Made by a program: the position numbers and the translations under genes
Notes under the pieces: generated by a model
What the model saw: the letters and a program-made list of their open reading frames with translations, nothing else
Database searches by the model: none
Told to the model about the DNA's origin: nothing
Assembly (NCBI GenBank): GCA_002633005.1
Contig: NMRA01000759.1
Location: forward strand, 99,195 to 163,194
Direction of reading: 5' to 3'
DNA length: 64,000 nt
Origin: Phoronis australis
Taxonomy: Eukaryota > Phoronida > Phoronidae
Shown: positions 35,158 to 47,700 of the stretch, in pieces
Numbering within the stretch: the stretch's first letter is position 1
Layout of the letters: each line of letters begins with the position of its first letter

Positions 35158-35218
35158 ATGAGAGACAAGGGGAGAGGAGAGGGAGAGGTAGAGGGAGAAG
35201 AAGAAGGATAGGGAGACA
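35158..35218 (+). repeat. Homopurine tract
   Basis: About 55 bases are almost entirely A and G (gagagacaaggggagaggag and on). It is duplicated at 57858-57920 with differences. Its arginine-rich translation is a by-product. Confidence 0.8.
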
Positions 35219-35816
35219 AGTTTACTCGCAACAGACCTTCTTTCAAGCAAGTCTCATTCAACGACAAAATATTTTCTGCCCTCTTAAGCTGCACACATAT
35301 TTTCATAAATTGCCGCGTAACCTATCTAGTCTCGCTGTCTAATTCGCACATGAGAATTCCAAGACTCAACTTAGATTCATAGGTATCAATATGTGTAACG
35401 TTATGAAAATATAGGTTATAGAACGTACGTGTTTGTACCAGTGGTTAATATATCGAGATTCGTGATATGCAAAAGTATTTGAACGAGGGCGAAGCCCCGT
35501 TGATGATTCTTTAAAGAAGCGGATTTACACAGATTTGCTCGGCTTGTTTTTGTGTCGTTTGTCATCTTTTATCAAGGGTGATCGCAGATCCCGTGACACG
35601 TATACGTGCATGCAATATTTTCATGAATGGAGTTTTTTGCTGCCTGCATGAGAAGGCAGATCAAGTTGTATTTTACACGAGCTACAGGCTTGGGGTGCAT
35701 GCATATCTGCTATTTTCGGTATTTCCGTCAGAGTTTGCGCTAAATCTATTTCTTAGTTAAAGTTTTCTTACAATTCTAACGATTTTTCTTGACTTTGTTG
35801 AGTAATATCTGTGCAG

Positions 35817-36027
35817 GACACCCAGACGATGTGGCTGATGCACGTTCAGATGCTTCTTAAAAATGATCCTTGCGCGCGGTTCTTAACATTTTTAGATAGA
35901 AAGTATCCCGAAGTTTATTGTAAAATTAACAAAAATACAGTGTTTACAGAAAATGCAATTTTGCTTTTGGACTCGACGTATTTTGAATGTTTTGAGAAAG
36001 AATTTAAAAATTGACTCATATTTGAAA
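35817..36027 (+). CDS. 70-codon-type exon, copy H1, frameshifted
   Basis: The acceptor is taatatctgtgcag and the likely donor TTGAAA|gtaaag. It reads DTQTMWLMHVQMLLKNDP CA and on. A one-base insertion near 36004 (gaattt against gaatt) gives 211 bp and a TGA, whereas copy H2 is 210 bp in phase 0-0. It possibly encodes two degenerate ankyrin repeats (LMHV..LL.ND). The two copies differ in 15 codons, all amino-acid-changing. Confidence 0.45.
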
Positions 36028-36469
36028 GTAAAGAACCTCATCTGGTGTAGTGCAATCGGTGACCAAAAGGAAGCATGCATTCGTAATGTATATTGCTTTC
36101 GTAATTCCAAATATAGTGTGGCAAGTTCGAGATTTTTTGTGATTTAAGTGTTTTACTCAGGTACAAAATTTCAGGGTTTATTAAGAAGCATTGGCAACGA
36201 TATTTTTATTTCATTTTTTGTTTAGTTTCCATTACTCATGTCATACAATTGGCATCAGAAAATATTGCGCGCGGAGCTGAATCCAAAGTGATTCAACGCG
36301 CGTTGAACACGGAAAATCCGTATTCAACCCGCGTTGAATACAGAAAAGTAGTCACTTATTCCATATCAAATCTCACAATACAACCCGTATTTCATGTCCA
36401 TATTATCACGCGCATAGGATAAGTATGTATATGTATCGTATATATGTATATAACCCCTTCACAGAGGAC

Positions 36470-38510
36470 CAACATACAGCAGAGTGAAATACATACACAA
36501 AACGTACCGAGAGTGGAATAGATGAAATTATTGCGAGGCGATATTCTGCTTATCAAGCGACACCAAACTAAAAGACAAGCGGGAAATTTCTTCTGTTTTT
36601 AGGTACTTGCATTTACCCATTCATCCATAAAATCCGCTGTCGGGCATTTTGATTGGCAGTTAAATGTTAAAATCAAATCTCTCGTAACAGTACTAACGCA
36701 ATACATCATCTTTCATTCAACAAAAAACGCGGTCTGTACATCTTTGTTTGTTGCAGGGAACATTTCACCATAAAATGTTTTGGCTTAGACCTAGATGTCA
36801 GGCTTTGTACCCTCATGGCCCACTTTTGATCCAATTGTTCCGTTTTTTCGGTCTTGAATGTTGACCGTGACAGCTATGCAACAGGTGTCCAAAATAAAAT
36901 TGTCTCTTTTAATAATTATTGTTGTTTTCCAAAGTTCACTTTTTAGTACATTGCAATCATAAAAATTAAATTTTGTTCCACTGTGTCTTGTTTACGATAG
37001 CCTATACTACATGCATCAGGATCAAAAACTTTTATTTTCTGAAGGAAATGGTTGATGTCTAAACTTTTCTGGAAAGACCTGAACTGTAACTAGCGTTATG
37101 ACTTATCCACATTAAATGTACATTTCAAAACTAAGTGATGGTTGCTGCACCTTTTCTATTGATTAGAAAATCTTTACTACCAAATTTGACATAGAAGCTT
37201 GGAGTAGCTTCTTATTTTTGGTAAAATATCACTCCTTAAAGATTGTAATTGTGTCAAACCGCAACAAAAGTCTAATTAAGTATAAAATATTAACAGTCGT
37301 AATGGTTTTGCTGTTCATTTTTAAAACATTTCTGCTTCATTTCCAATTTTATGTCAATATTACACGCTGATATTTTTCATATTTTGGTAACACTCTTGGT
37401 TTTTAGAAACAATAAAAAATAAACTGATTAGGTATGCAAAATGAAAATTTATTTTGTTGTTTTTTGCGTCTATTATAGTCATCAAGAAATCACAATGGGC
37501 TTTCTTGTGATATGACAATTCGGTTGTAAAACGACAGAGTTTTAAGGGCAGTAAATCCCATTACACACAACGGAGCAAAGGAATGCAAATAACTCTCATG
37601 CAAGCGCAGAGCAACTTCAGCGGCTACAATGTCGGGGTTGACATTCCAGGGAAAAAATTGCTGTATTGCGTTAGTACTATTACGAGAGATTTGATTTTAA
37701 CATTTAACTGCCAATCCAAAAATCAGGATTTTTCGGTGGTAAACAACCATTGTTATGAAATTAAAATAATTTCTTTAAACTTGCTGCTGCTACTATTACC
37801 GATCTAAGTCCCATTGGATGCATGACAGCAATGTGCCCTACAAGGCATTTTGGAACGGACAACTACATGTATGAATGCTTCTTACCCTACTTGGATTACA
37901 ATAGACACAGTGCCAGGAGTTTAATTTCCAAGTTCTTTTGTTGATTTTTATTTCATTGTTTCAATGGCAAAATTTAGTAGACTACAACACATTGCGTCTA
38001 CTGTCTCTTTGTTAAGAAGCCTCAAGGTTAACCTTCTTGGGAAAACACAATTGGGCAACATGACTTAAGTGCATCACCCCTTACCAGAGTGATCTTAATA
38101 ACCCCTCAGAAAGCAGTAAAGTTCGAGAAGAATGTGATTGATTTGTGCATATGTCTAGCAGACTACAGCGACAATTGGCAACATTACCTCCACTAAAATC
38201 ATCAAGCGCAACAGACATTGTTGGATGATGGCTCTGATCAATCTAGATTTAAAGCCTGAGAACCAAGTATGTATTCTCATATGTAGAAACAACGTTTGTT
38301 TAATATGAATAACTACCACATTTATTGCATATTTTTGCCAAGAATTTTCCTCATCTTTTGATGTTATTATTGCTTGGCCTTTGCATCCTTTCTCGACTTC
38401 GGAGGGCAAAATCGGAACACATTAGACTAAAAATTGCCTTCAAATGGGATTCTTTCTTTAATTATGTTACTCCATGCAATCGCAATGTTAACTTGCCTTA
38501 ATGGTTTTTC
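36470..38510. other. Mostly unannotated; diverged duplicates at 37840-38150
   Basis: No convincing exon until 38515. 37840-37930 resembles 29690-29760 and 56040-56110 (aactatgaatgcttcttacc), and 37950-38150 resembles 34000-34160. Confidence 0.5.
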
Positions 38511-38514
38511 ACAG

Positions 38515-38613
38515 GACGGTCATACCCAACTTCAACTAGCAGCTAATCGTGGACGCAAAAGCAACGTAAAGATGCTGCTAGAGCATAATGCCAATGTGAA
38601 CGCCCTGGATAAC
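38515..38613 (+). CDS. Ankyrin-repeat exon, type 2, 33 codons, donor lost
   Basis: The acceptor is gtttttcacag, phase 0. It encodes DGHTQLQLAANRGRKSNV then KMLLEHNANVNALDN, a clear ankyrin repeat (DGxTxLxLAAxxGxxxxVxxLLxxxAxVNAxD). Where the type 1 exons have AAG|gtacggcagtca, this copy reads AACtacagtagtca, so the donor GT is gone and the frame runs on 15 codons to a stop. It is probably a damaged exon, or a terminal one if the read-through is used. Confidence 0.75.
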
Positions 38614-38934
38614 TACAGTAGTCATCGTGTGAAATATAAATCGACATACGAAGCAATCTAGTGTCTTCTTCTAAAATTGTGTTTACTCCAAATTTTGTCT
38701 TGACGTTGGATATTAAGGTTTTCTCGAATTGGCAGTATTAATAAACTAACGAAAACGGGTACATTTATGAAACATGTGGTGCGGATAATGGAGATTTGGA
38801 GAAATTCTTTGCTGCATTACTCTCAGTTTAAGTAATGATTAACATGAATGCGACAGTCGAGCCCAATGTAAATTCGGAAAATATATTTGAAACAGGCATA
38901 ATCAAAGAACAATGATTGATTTAGGCCTCCTCGA

Positions 38935-39010
38935 CCCCTCAAAGTCCACACACCAAAACCCCCTCGATCCACGACGCCCTTGACCCTCCACGCACAACCC
39001 CCTCGACCCA
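38935..39010 (-). repeat. C-rich tract, partner of 30570
   Basis: It is the same degenerate cccctcga/cccc pattern as 30570-30660, with G-quadruplex potential on the minus strand. Confidence 0.55.
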
Positions 39011-39751
39011 GTCTACGCAAGCAAGACTTTATCTAAACATACAACAAGCGCTGACTTGCAGGACCAACGAGTCTGACTTTTAGCTCGGCAGTCTTTTTCC
39101 TGTTTTTGAAACTGAGAGAGTTGATTCTGTAAGTTTTGAAGCCAAAAACAGAAAAAAACAACCTACGGTCCCAAATCAAATCAATTAATCAGAGGCCTAT
39201 TAACATTACAGATCATATCGTTCCGGGCAGAGTGTAATCGTCTCGTCTGCTCTTCAATGAATTCCAGGTTCAAGCTATTTTTGACATGTGCAGAGGATCA
39301 CGAATATGTATTGAAAAAATATCACGTGAACTAAAAGGTAATCCAGATTTAATTTTCGTATTTTGTAAAGGCCTGTATACCTCAAAAAATGTACTGAATA
39401 TGAGAAACTATATGTACATGTGTACTCGTTATTATTGTCTCTCCCTAAGTTCAGTGCAACATGGTCAATGGTCGTTGCTCGTGGAACTATTTCCCAGGCA
39501 GCCTGGAAGCTTTATGAAAACCGTTGTCAAAATACAGCTAGATTGTGTACTGAGCCCCATTAAACCCAGAAATTTCACACAGCCCGTGCAGTTCTGTTAG
39601 TCACCTCGTCATTAAACTTAAAGTCCTTCTCTCATGCGTTGTTAACCCTTATTACATGGTTAGAGGATGTTATAAGGATCCAAGAAGTACCTACCCCATA
39701 ACTAATACACCATCCGTACTCGAAAAAAGTTTAAATGAACGCGCCACTCAC

Positions 39752-40300
39752 NNNNNNNNNNNNNNNNNNNNNNNNNNNNNNNNNNNNNNNNNNNNNNNNN
39801 NNNNNNNNNNNNNNNNNNNNNNNNNNNNNNNNNNNNNNNNNNNNNNNNNNNNNNNNNNNNNNNNNNNNNNNNNNNNNNNNNNNNNNNNNNNNNNNNNNNN
39901 NNNNNNNNNNNNNNNNNNNNNNNNNNNNNNNNNNNNNNNNNNNNNNNNNNNNNNNNNNNNNNNNNNNNNNNNNNNNNNNNNNNNNNNNNNNNNNNNNNNN
40001 NNNNNNNNNNNNNNNNNNNNNNNNNNNNNNNNNNNNNNNNNNNNNNNNNNNNNNNNNNNNNNNNNNNNNNNNNNNNNNNNNNNNNNNNNNNNNNNNNNNN
40101 NNNNNNNNNNNNNNNNNNNNNNNNNNNNNNNNNNNNNNNNNNNNNNNNNNNNNNNNNNNNNNNNNNNNNNNNNNNNNNNNNNNNNNNNNNNNNNNNNNNN
40201 NNNNNNNNNNNNNNNNNNNNNNNNNNNNNNNNNNNNNNNNNNNNNNNNNNNNNNNNNNNNNNNNNNNNNNNNNNNNNNNNNNNNNNNNNNNNNNNNNNNN
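39752..40300. other. Assembly gap, 549 N
   Basis: This is an unbroken run of n. It lies inside the duplicated block, where misassembly is likely. Confidence 1.
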
Positions 40301-40800
40301 AAAAGCACTGGCTCTCGAGACCAGGGCAGACTGGATCCACCTTAGATCAAAACTTCAAACTACGGGGCACGACTCCAGAGCAGGAAGACAACCTTCAAAC
40401 TTCTAAGACGAAGCCGGAGCCGGACGAACGACTTCAGTGACCAAGAGTCAAGGGGAAAAGAACATTTGAGGTATAGACATTTATCACGGGCGTTGGTCTC
40501 AGCCTGTTAGTCAATTTGAACCGGCTAGTGATTGTTCTGGAGGGTTAGTTCTGTTGTGACTTGTATTGTGTTAACGTGTGCGGTAGCTACGGGAACCAGT
40601 GGCACTGTTGATTAATAGTTTTCTAGTAGGGATATCTTGTCTCAATTATTCAGTCGTCAGTCTCACAACTTATTGTAATCATTAATTTGTAAATCACAAC
40701 GCTGCAAATTAATAGACGTATTCTATTGTTAAAGTATTCGTGTGTTGTTTTATTACCACGTGCGCGCCATTTATCGGCCACAACACGCATTGATATACCA
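40301..40800 (+). mobile_element. Possible LTR retrotransposon 3' end
   Basis: A purine-rich caaggggaaaagaaca (about 40448) is followed by about 350 bp that ends near atcggccacaaca. This resembles a polypurine tract plus LTR joined to the end of an ORF (ALETRADWIHLRSKLQ). No second LTR is visible; it would lie in or before the gap. Confidence 0.25.
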
Positions 40801-40805
40801 CACCA

Positions 40806-42453
40806 ATCGCCAACAGTTTTGTTCAACCGATACTTGAGCGAGCTGGCGAGGTCTGAAATGTGGTGCATTTTGTTTTAAAAATAAGTAACAATCTAGTTCT
40901 TCCCGAAGTAGTCCGCGGCTTTAAACTCTTGAAAAGAAAACCTGGCAGTATCAAATACCAACATAGAACTCTTGCCTTAGAGTTCTATGGTGTCACACAA
41001 TATATCACTCGACAAGTGATGTGCTGATAATTGCTAATGTCAGGAATGAAGATGGGGTGATCATTGAAATAATAAGTTACTTTAAACCTGCAGTTGAGCT
41101 CATACTGCCTAGCTGTTTGAGAACTCAAAACAGTTTAGGGTTGAGTTCATCAACGCTTGGACCCCGCTAAAAAGCAAGACTTCAGGAGATTATGTGAGTT
41201 ATTGCCTTACATTTTAAATGAGAGTACGTGATTTTGATTAGATTTTAGCGAGGTCCTCGTCTTAGCGTAGGTCCTAGCGTTAGTAAACTCTATTCACTTC
41301 CAATTCATTGACGCTAGGACCTCGCTTAAAAGCTAGACATCGACTGCCAGATTGCATGAGACGTTGCAGACGGTGTATTTTATATGAGAATATGTGAATT
41401 TGGCTAGATTTTATCTAGGTCCTAGTGTAATACATGTAGGTCCTAGCCTTACTGGACGCACACCTTTTTTCTCCCGGCCCCGGGTCACACCATGCCGCAA
41501 GTGTGACAAGTCATTGAGAGACTGGGTCGCGTTTGCGCGTGAAATAACACGTGGATATTTCTACAGTGTATCTGTCCAGAGTGGTCTAGTTTGATACTTC
41601 TGTATCCTTCCGATTGTTGCCGTAGCGCGAGTTACAATGTACGTCAGTGATGTACAAGCCCAGACATCCAATTTACTGTGAACGTAGCGAGAAGTGGACG
41701 TGTCTGTTTAAGTTCACTCCCAGGAGTCAGTATTCGTTTCTAAGCCACACTCGGCAGTCGGTTGGATAGTCTACGGTTGAATCTGATTGCGGTTAGACGA
41801 TGATAAAAAACACCAGTCACCTTGCGCATCAATTGAAATTGGCGCCTTAGGAGGGCGTCGAACAAATTCTCGCTTTATCAAACTTGCTCTACGAGAGGCC
41901 CAATTTGGTAAACCAGTACAAAATAATGCGTCAGCAAACCAGTAAAAAATGTCTGGTGTTGGTCTGTGTAATAATCAAGTGTTGAGCTTTTGCTGAGGCC
42001 GGTAGCATTGGGGGCACGAATCCGATGATAACTGCTTTTGAATGCTGTTGTTTAAATATCGATGATTCGACAGGTTTATTTTGACATGAACCAACGTTTA
42101 TTAGAATTTACAGCAGAATCCTAAGTTGGATATCACAAACCAACTCGTAAAAATTTCCACACAAGAAATTTGTGTGTCGTGTCAGTTGGAAAAGTTATGT
42201 GCTTCCCAGTTTATTGAGCAAGTCTATGGGCAGACATTTATACAAAACATTTCTGAGGAATTGAATTACACTTAAGATGCTTTTGCAAAGTGCGGTTATC
42301 CACGTTGTTCGTTCACCAAAGCGGAAAGATCAGAGAGGAGAAAAGTAAACACTCAGACAACTACTACTCGGGTCGTGATTCCCTACGTCCAGAGCCTTTC
42401 TGACCGCCTCAAGAGGACATTTAAAAAGGATTGGGGAAAAACAATCGACGAAA
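40806..42453. repeat. Segmental duplication B (partner 22463-25012 without the A insert)
   Basis: It is collinear with A and lacks the 860-bp insert of A. It contains two taggacct MITEs (41144-41285, 41302-41457) and a decayed Penelope-type fragment (42245-42425). Confidence 0.9.
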
Positions 42454-44731
42454 CAGGGCTCAGCATTAACTTTTTAAGCCACTTAAGTAGTTGAAATTTT
42501 TACTTGCCCGAACAACGAATTCACTTGCCCCATTAGTACAATCCCAAATAGCACCGTGCATGTGCACACCTAGGAAATGTGTTACCGTAGGGCTGCCTGT
42601 GCTGAGCCTCCTCTTGTGTTGTGCACGCTATATACATGAGTTGCTATTTTTTAACGATTCTTCTTACAGAACATTTACTTTATATTAAGGTGTGTCAAAA
42701 CACTAGAGAGACGAATTAGAAGAGTAACTGTGGTATCTGAACCATTGTCACACGTTCACAGGCGCCGAAATGAGCTAGGACATGAACTCTAGACACTTCT
42801 GTGTATTCATTAGTTTATACGCCCTCATGCATTAAACTAGCCAGTCAGCTCGCTGTATGAAGACTGTCGTCAAAATACAGCTAGGTCCCACTGCGTGTAT
42901 TTCTTCCGTAGACAGCGAAATTGCACACAGCCAAGGTAGTTCTGCTCGTCACCGCGCCATGAAACTTGCATCAACCAGTAAAGCTAAAGACCGGACGGTG
43001 TGCACGCAAAATCTGGGAGTCAACCGACACTCACCTTGCCCGTTATAGCCGTTTAAGTGAAAAGCAATGCAATAAACTTCATTTTCTTGCATAACTCTCT
43101 GCCTTTTCTAACAATAAAAAATATTTCGTCGTTTTGAAAACAGTACGCTCGTGTCACGCGCACGCGCCATTTCCTAAATTTTTGCGACATCTCTCAGGAG
43201 ACAATGATAGCTTGGAAGCAACAAAATTTCTTCTGAAATTTGATTTTTCGGTACCAAAATTCTAAAAACTTTTAATGATGTGAAACCAGTTCTGATAATT
43301 TGTTGTGACGTGTACGCAACCTCGTGAAAGAACAACAGTTGATTGAAGAATCGGCGAAACTAAGAAACTGGCTACGCAAAATTTCATAGCGCCGAAAGCG
43401 GTCACTAAAAGTTCGCTCCACAACTTTAGCAGCAGAATAACGGTAGTACGCCATTTGTGCCAACACCGTTAAATAATTTAAATTACTCAAGGAAGACTGT
43501 AGTTTTTAATGACGCTAATTTTGTGTCTGATTTTATCTTACCACTTTTTTACCCGCATCGGTGCAAAGCTGTATATTCACAGCTTTGTACCAAGGCTAGC
43601 ATTAAACTTGAGTTGTTGCTAACCAGCCTAGTCCCGTTCAGTAGCGCTAGGACCTCGCTAAAAAGCAAGACTTCGCGAGATTTCGTAAGAAATTGCCGTG
43701 TATTTTAAATGAGAACACGTGACTTTGACTAGGGTTTAGCTAGGTCCTAGCGTAGGTCCTAGCGTCTACTGAACACACGCCTGAATTTCAGTTTTTGCTA
43801 TCCGTAAAAATCTTGCAGTTTTGGTCATCGGTACCTTGTATTAAATTAAAATCAAATTTTAACATATAATAACGCCACATATACTTTTATTTTCAATAAA
43901 TAATTACATTTTTGAAAAATAGACCGCGAAAAAGTCACCCTTCGAGACTTCAGAGCGGCAATCCCTAAGACCGTATTCCTCTTCTTTCGGGAGTCGGCAC
44001 CGGGAGCCGGGAATTCATAAGAATGTCCTTTGGAATTTCCCCTGAATAAATACCAGGCCTTTTAAACTGCTGTGTAGTGTATAAAATATGTCGTCAATCA
44101 TTCACTTTTTAGCTTTTGCGCTTATCTGTATGACTTACATCCGCTGACGAACGCGGTGCTTCCAGCTGTCATGGGTAAACGCCGGCAAAAATCAAACGTC
44201 ATCCCTTGTTCACTGTCTCGCAGGCCAGAAAACCTAATTTTCCACGACGGAATCCATCCCCGCACTCTTTTCGTTTTGATATTATTGCTTTGATTCTTCC
44301 TGAACTCGTTTTTAGCAACTAAACAAATGCCGTCCAGGCCTGGACAACTGCCATGTTTAGACGTTTTGCCGTTGTTTTGCCAGAGTGCACACGATCAGTA
44401 GTAGTATCACGTGACAGCTTAGAGAATCGAAAGGATTTAACCGCGAGCGTCATCTGTGCACGCTGCATCACTCGTTCTATTTTCTTTTCGGTGCTCATTC
44501 GAAGACGAAAATTTCGATCTTTGACGGCCACGGGCTTTTTCGACGGTTTTTAGGCTTGTGTCGGGGTTCGTTACTTTGGAGCAAATGTCAAGCAGACAAT
44601 CTTAGGATCTACTTGCCTATGCGGCTAGCTTTTTAACTTGCTCATCGGGCAAGTACTTTTCAAATTCCACTTGCCCGACGCAAAATCTACATGTACACGG
44701 GCAATCGGGCAACCGTTAGTGTTGAGCCCTG
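42454..44731. mobile_element. Non-autonomous DNA transposon, 2.28 kb, with 5-bp target duplication
   Basis: The ends are CAGGGCTCAGCATTAAC and, inverted, CAGGGCTCAACACTAAC (15/17). The flanking cgaaa occurs on both sides, and the paralogous sequence at about 25010 is an empty site. Sub-terminal acttgccc/gggcaagt words repeat at both ends. The interior has older repeats (42850-43600, 43636-43774) and no transposase ORF. Superfamily unassigned (hAT-like start, but the duplication is 5 bp rather than 8). Confidence 0.85.
43636..43774. repeat. MITE, taggacct family, nested in the transposon
   Basis: The left end gttcagtagcgctaggacct and the right end aggtcctagcgtctactgaa c are inverted. It is about 139 bp and is the best view of this family's termini. 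Confidence 0.75.
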
Positions 44732-45837
44732 CGAAACTGGATTGAATTCACAACACTACTGGATAGATGGAACATAAACGACGGAACATCATGGATTTCA
44801 CAAAACAGGATGGAATAAACAAAGCAGCTTTGGGTTCACGATATGGAACACACTACTGTGGATTGAATTGATGTAGATGCATTGAATGCTAAGACAAGAT
44901 TGAATAGTCGTACCACTGGCATTAAATGGAATTAAATATGAGTGCGAACTTTAAAATCAGCGCATACGTAAAAATGACATTATATTATTCGACGATTCGG
45001 TTTATTATCTCCAAACCAATGTAAAGACAAATGTTCACAATACACTACGAAGGTCGACTTACAGTTTAAAGAATAATTGAAGCTGTTGCTCCATGTTTGC
45101 AACTGTTAACAATTTTTAAAGCCGTTAACAGACTTTGCCAATGTCTGGGCTCAAAACACCATAGAGTATGTCTCAAGGAAGTGATGTTGTGTATTAACAG
45201 ACCTGTAGTGAACAGTTTTACATTGGAATAACCAACAGGATTCTCAACATTACAGTTACAGAACATTTTAAAGACACATGCAGTGCTGTTCTTGTCATTC
45301 ATTGACCACTGGTCACACAATTGATAACTCTGGTGTTCAAAGTTTTGACAAGGATAATGCCACCTTCAGGCTCCTCTTTAAAGAATCTTATTCATTTACA
45401 TATGCAGCTGAATCACAGTGAATGCTATATGAATAGAAACATTAGATCAATCAATGAGGTAAATATCTACCTCATTGGTTCACTTAAGCCCAACTGTTTT
45501 GAATTCAGGTCTCTCCCCTCACAATGCATTTTGAAATGTACCTCTGCAGACTCTTTTAGTGCTGTGTTACCTAACTGGAATATTGTGAACATTTGTCTTG
45601 AGAATGGTTTAGTGATTATAAACCGAAACTTCGATTAATACAATATCTGTTTAGATATGCGCTGCTTTTAAATCACATCATCATTTTTTGGACAAAAACA
45701 AATAGAACCGAATATACTATTTGATGTTTTTTGGACAAAGGGCCGCCAGTAGGAACCTGTTGTTGGCTGGGAGAAATTTTAACCCGTGACCGCGAGACAA
45801 AATGATGCCGTCTTCATCGTTCAGACATACTTTACAT

Positions 45838-47700
45838 ACATGTAGAATGCCTACAGTAGGTCTATATCAAACAAGCTTTTTGAGATTTCATTTTGACCAA
45901 TAATATCACACGGAAGTGGGTCACGTGTTGCTGTAAATCTTGCTACATTTCACTGAAAGACAAAATCTTGAGGTCCACTCTATGGCAGATTTGAATAAAG
46001 TGAAACGTCAAATTCAATAGACTTTCTACATTTAAATACTATTATTGGGTTGAAATCTTTAATTTGCAGTGGGCGTTTGGATAAATACACAGACTAGTCT
46101 ATAAGACCCTACATGATCTGAACAAGAACCGAGATTGGAGGTCCTCATGTTTTTCTAACACTTGTTTCTCATACTACTGGTGTAAAATTGTGGCATTGGT
46201 GTGAAACGAGTAAAATAAATTTGCCCAAAGTCTCTTTAGTGCAGACTCAACTGTTTCCATGAAGGTTGTTTGACACAATTTGTCAAGAGTCCGTATTTAG
46301 CATCCATTGTTATAAGACATTGACCAATGATAACACATTTGAATACAATTTTTATTTCAATTAATGTATTATTTGGTTAGAAATATGTTGATTTTATGTC
46401 GCCTTTTTAGTTTTGCGTTTGTTAATTGTGCATGACATCTGATTTCAAAATCATGCCATACTAATTAATCCGCTAACCAAAGTATAGACATAGCGGTGAA
46501 TTAATTTAAACATTAATTTTGAACTTATTTATAAAGGAAGCTTCTAATCCCAGATTGCTGCCACCAACTAATCACATTCCGCAACTCAAAAACATTCGCC
46601 CTGCAGCATTGCAGTGGCACAAAATGAAAAAGACTCACATTTTTGAAGACATCATAATAATGTATTTATGCGATGTTATGTTGCTGAAAACAAAGTTCGT
46701 TGTCTCCTCACTTTTTGTGGAAAGAGCCAAACCCTAACATGTTGATGAACCAAAATCAAGACGAACACGTTTATTTATGCGGACGTAAAGGAATGTTAAA
46801 CACCCATTGTAACATAAAAGTGTCGTCTTATCAAAATAATCCGTTTTCAAAGGAACTTCAATCAATTCACACTTTGACACTGATGTGCATATTAGACACT
46901 GTATTACAGAAAAAAATATCCCATCACCCCTTAAGTTTTTGCAAACATGTATTTGGCAAACATCCCGGTACAAAATGAAAAAGTTAAAAAATCAAGTAAC
47001 ATTTTGTTGATCACCCATAAAATGCGTACGTTGTTTAATGCTAACTTGATGTTATCCAACGAATATGTTTTTTTAACGCCTACATGTATTATCTATTCGA
47101 CAGAGGGAATCCCCATTTCATCATGCAGCGAAATTTAGTGACGTAGATTATCAGAAGTCGAAGATTAGAGGAATTACCTACGAGAACGCACTGTATGAGG
47201 TACGCAGTCATTGAGTGACTCACGTGTTACAAAACTACTCCTGAAGCAATGATCTTGTTATTAAAATCTGCTTTAAAGAAACATTTTTACACTTTCAGTA
47301 TTGTTGAGCGGCAAACATATTTCATCTCTGTGGTATTTATTGTTGCTATCAAACATATGCCTGAGTAGAAACGCTCGACATCTTTTCTGCATCTTTCGCA
47401 ATTACCGAATTGTGGTTAGAGAGACCTGGATGGAAGTGGTACATTGAATGGTTCATAATGCATCAAGGACACGTGATGTTAACACTTGGACATAATGTGA
47501 AAGGAGTGATATGTTTGTGTGCAGCAACGTTTTGAGTATTTTTCTGAAATATTCAAGGTATCTCTCAGCCAAACTAATGTTAGATACTTGGTCTATTGTT
47601 CCTTCTGACAAAGATCCCATGTGACAATTTGCCTATTTATGGTTAAGCTAACCTGGGATCTTCAAAAAGTATTTTAGGAATCAGAGAACGATTAAGACAT
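45838..47700. repeat. First copy of a 1,863-bp tandem duplication (unit 2)
   Basis: It starts at acatgtagaatgcctacag and is followed directly by the second copy (47701-49563). The junction attaagaca/tacatgtag has about 3 bp of microhomology between the parental ends. Confidence 0.95.
47104..47199 (+). CDS. Ankyrin-repeat exon, type 1, copy E3
   Basis: The acceptor is tattcgacag and the donor TATGAG|gtacgc, 32 codons in phase 0-0, no stop. It reads RESPFHHAAKFSDVDYQKS KI, then RGITYENALYE. PFHHAAKFSDVD is a good ankyrin TPLHxAAxxGxxD match. It differs from copy E4 at 21 of 96 bases although the flanks are nearly identical. Confidence 0.65.

Larger units (their letters stand above)
34000..36460. 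repeat. Duplicated segment, partner 56640-59090
   Basis: It is collinear with 56640-59090 at roughly 93-97% identity. It contains a short YADD-type RT remnant (34897), a purine tract and the 70-codon-type exon at 35817. A third, more diverged copy of its start is at 37950-38150. Confidence 0.9.

Noticed and set aside
35106-35342. Arg/Gly-rich ORF resembling an RGG protein
   Set aside because: It is a translation of the homopurine tract and its content changes with small indels in the duplicate.
39656-40406. Long ORFs on both strands across the N run
   Set aside because: They consist almost wholly of undetermined bases in an assembly gap.
44319-44553. Opposed ORFs inside the 2.28-kb transposon
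   Set aside because: They are short, overlapping and unlike any transposase. The element appears non-autonomous.
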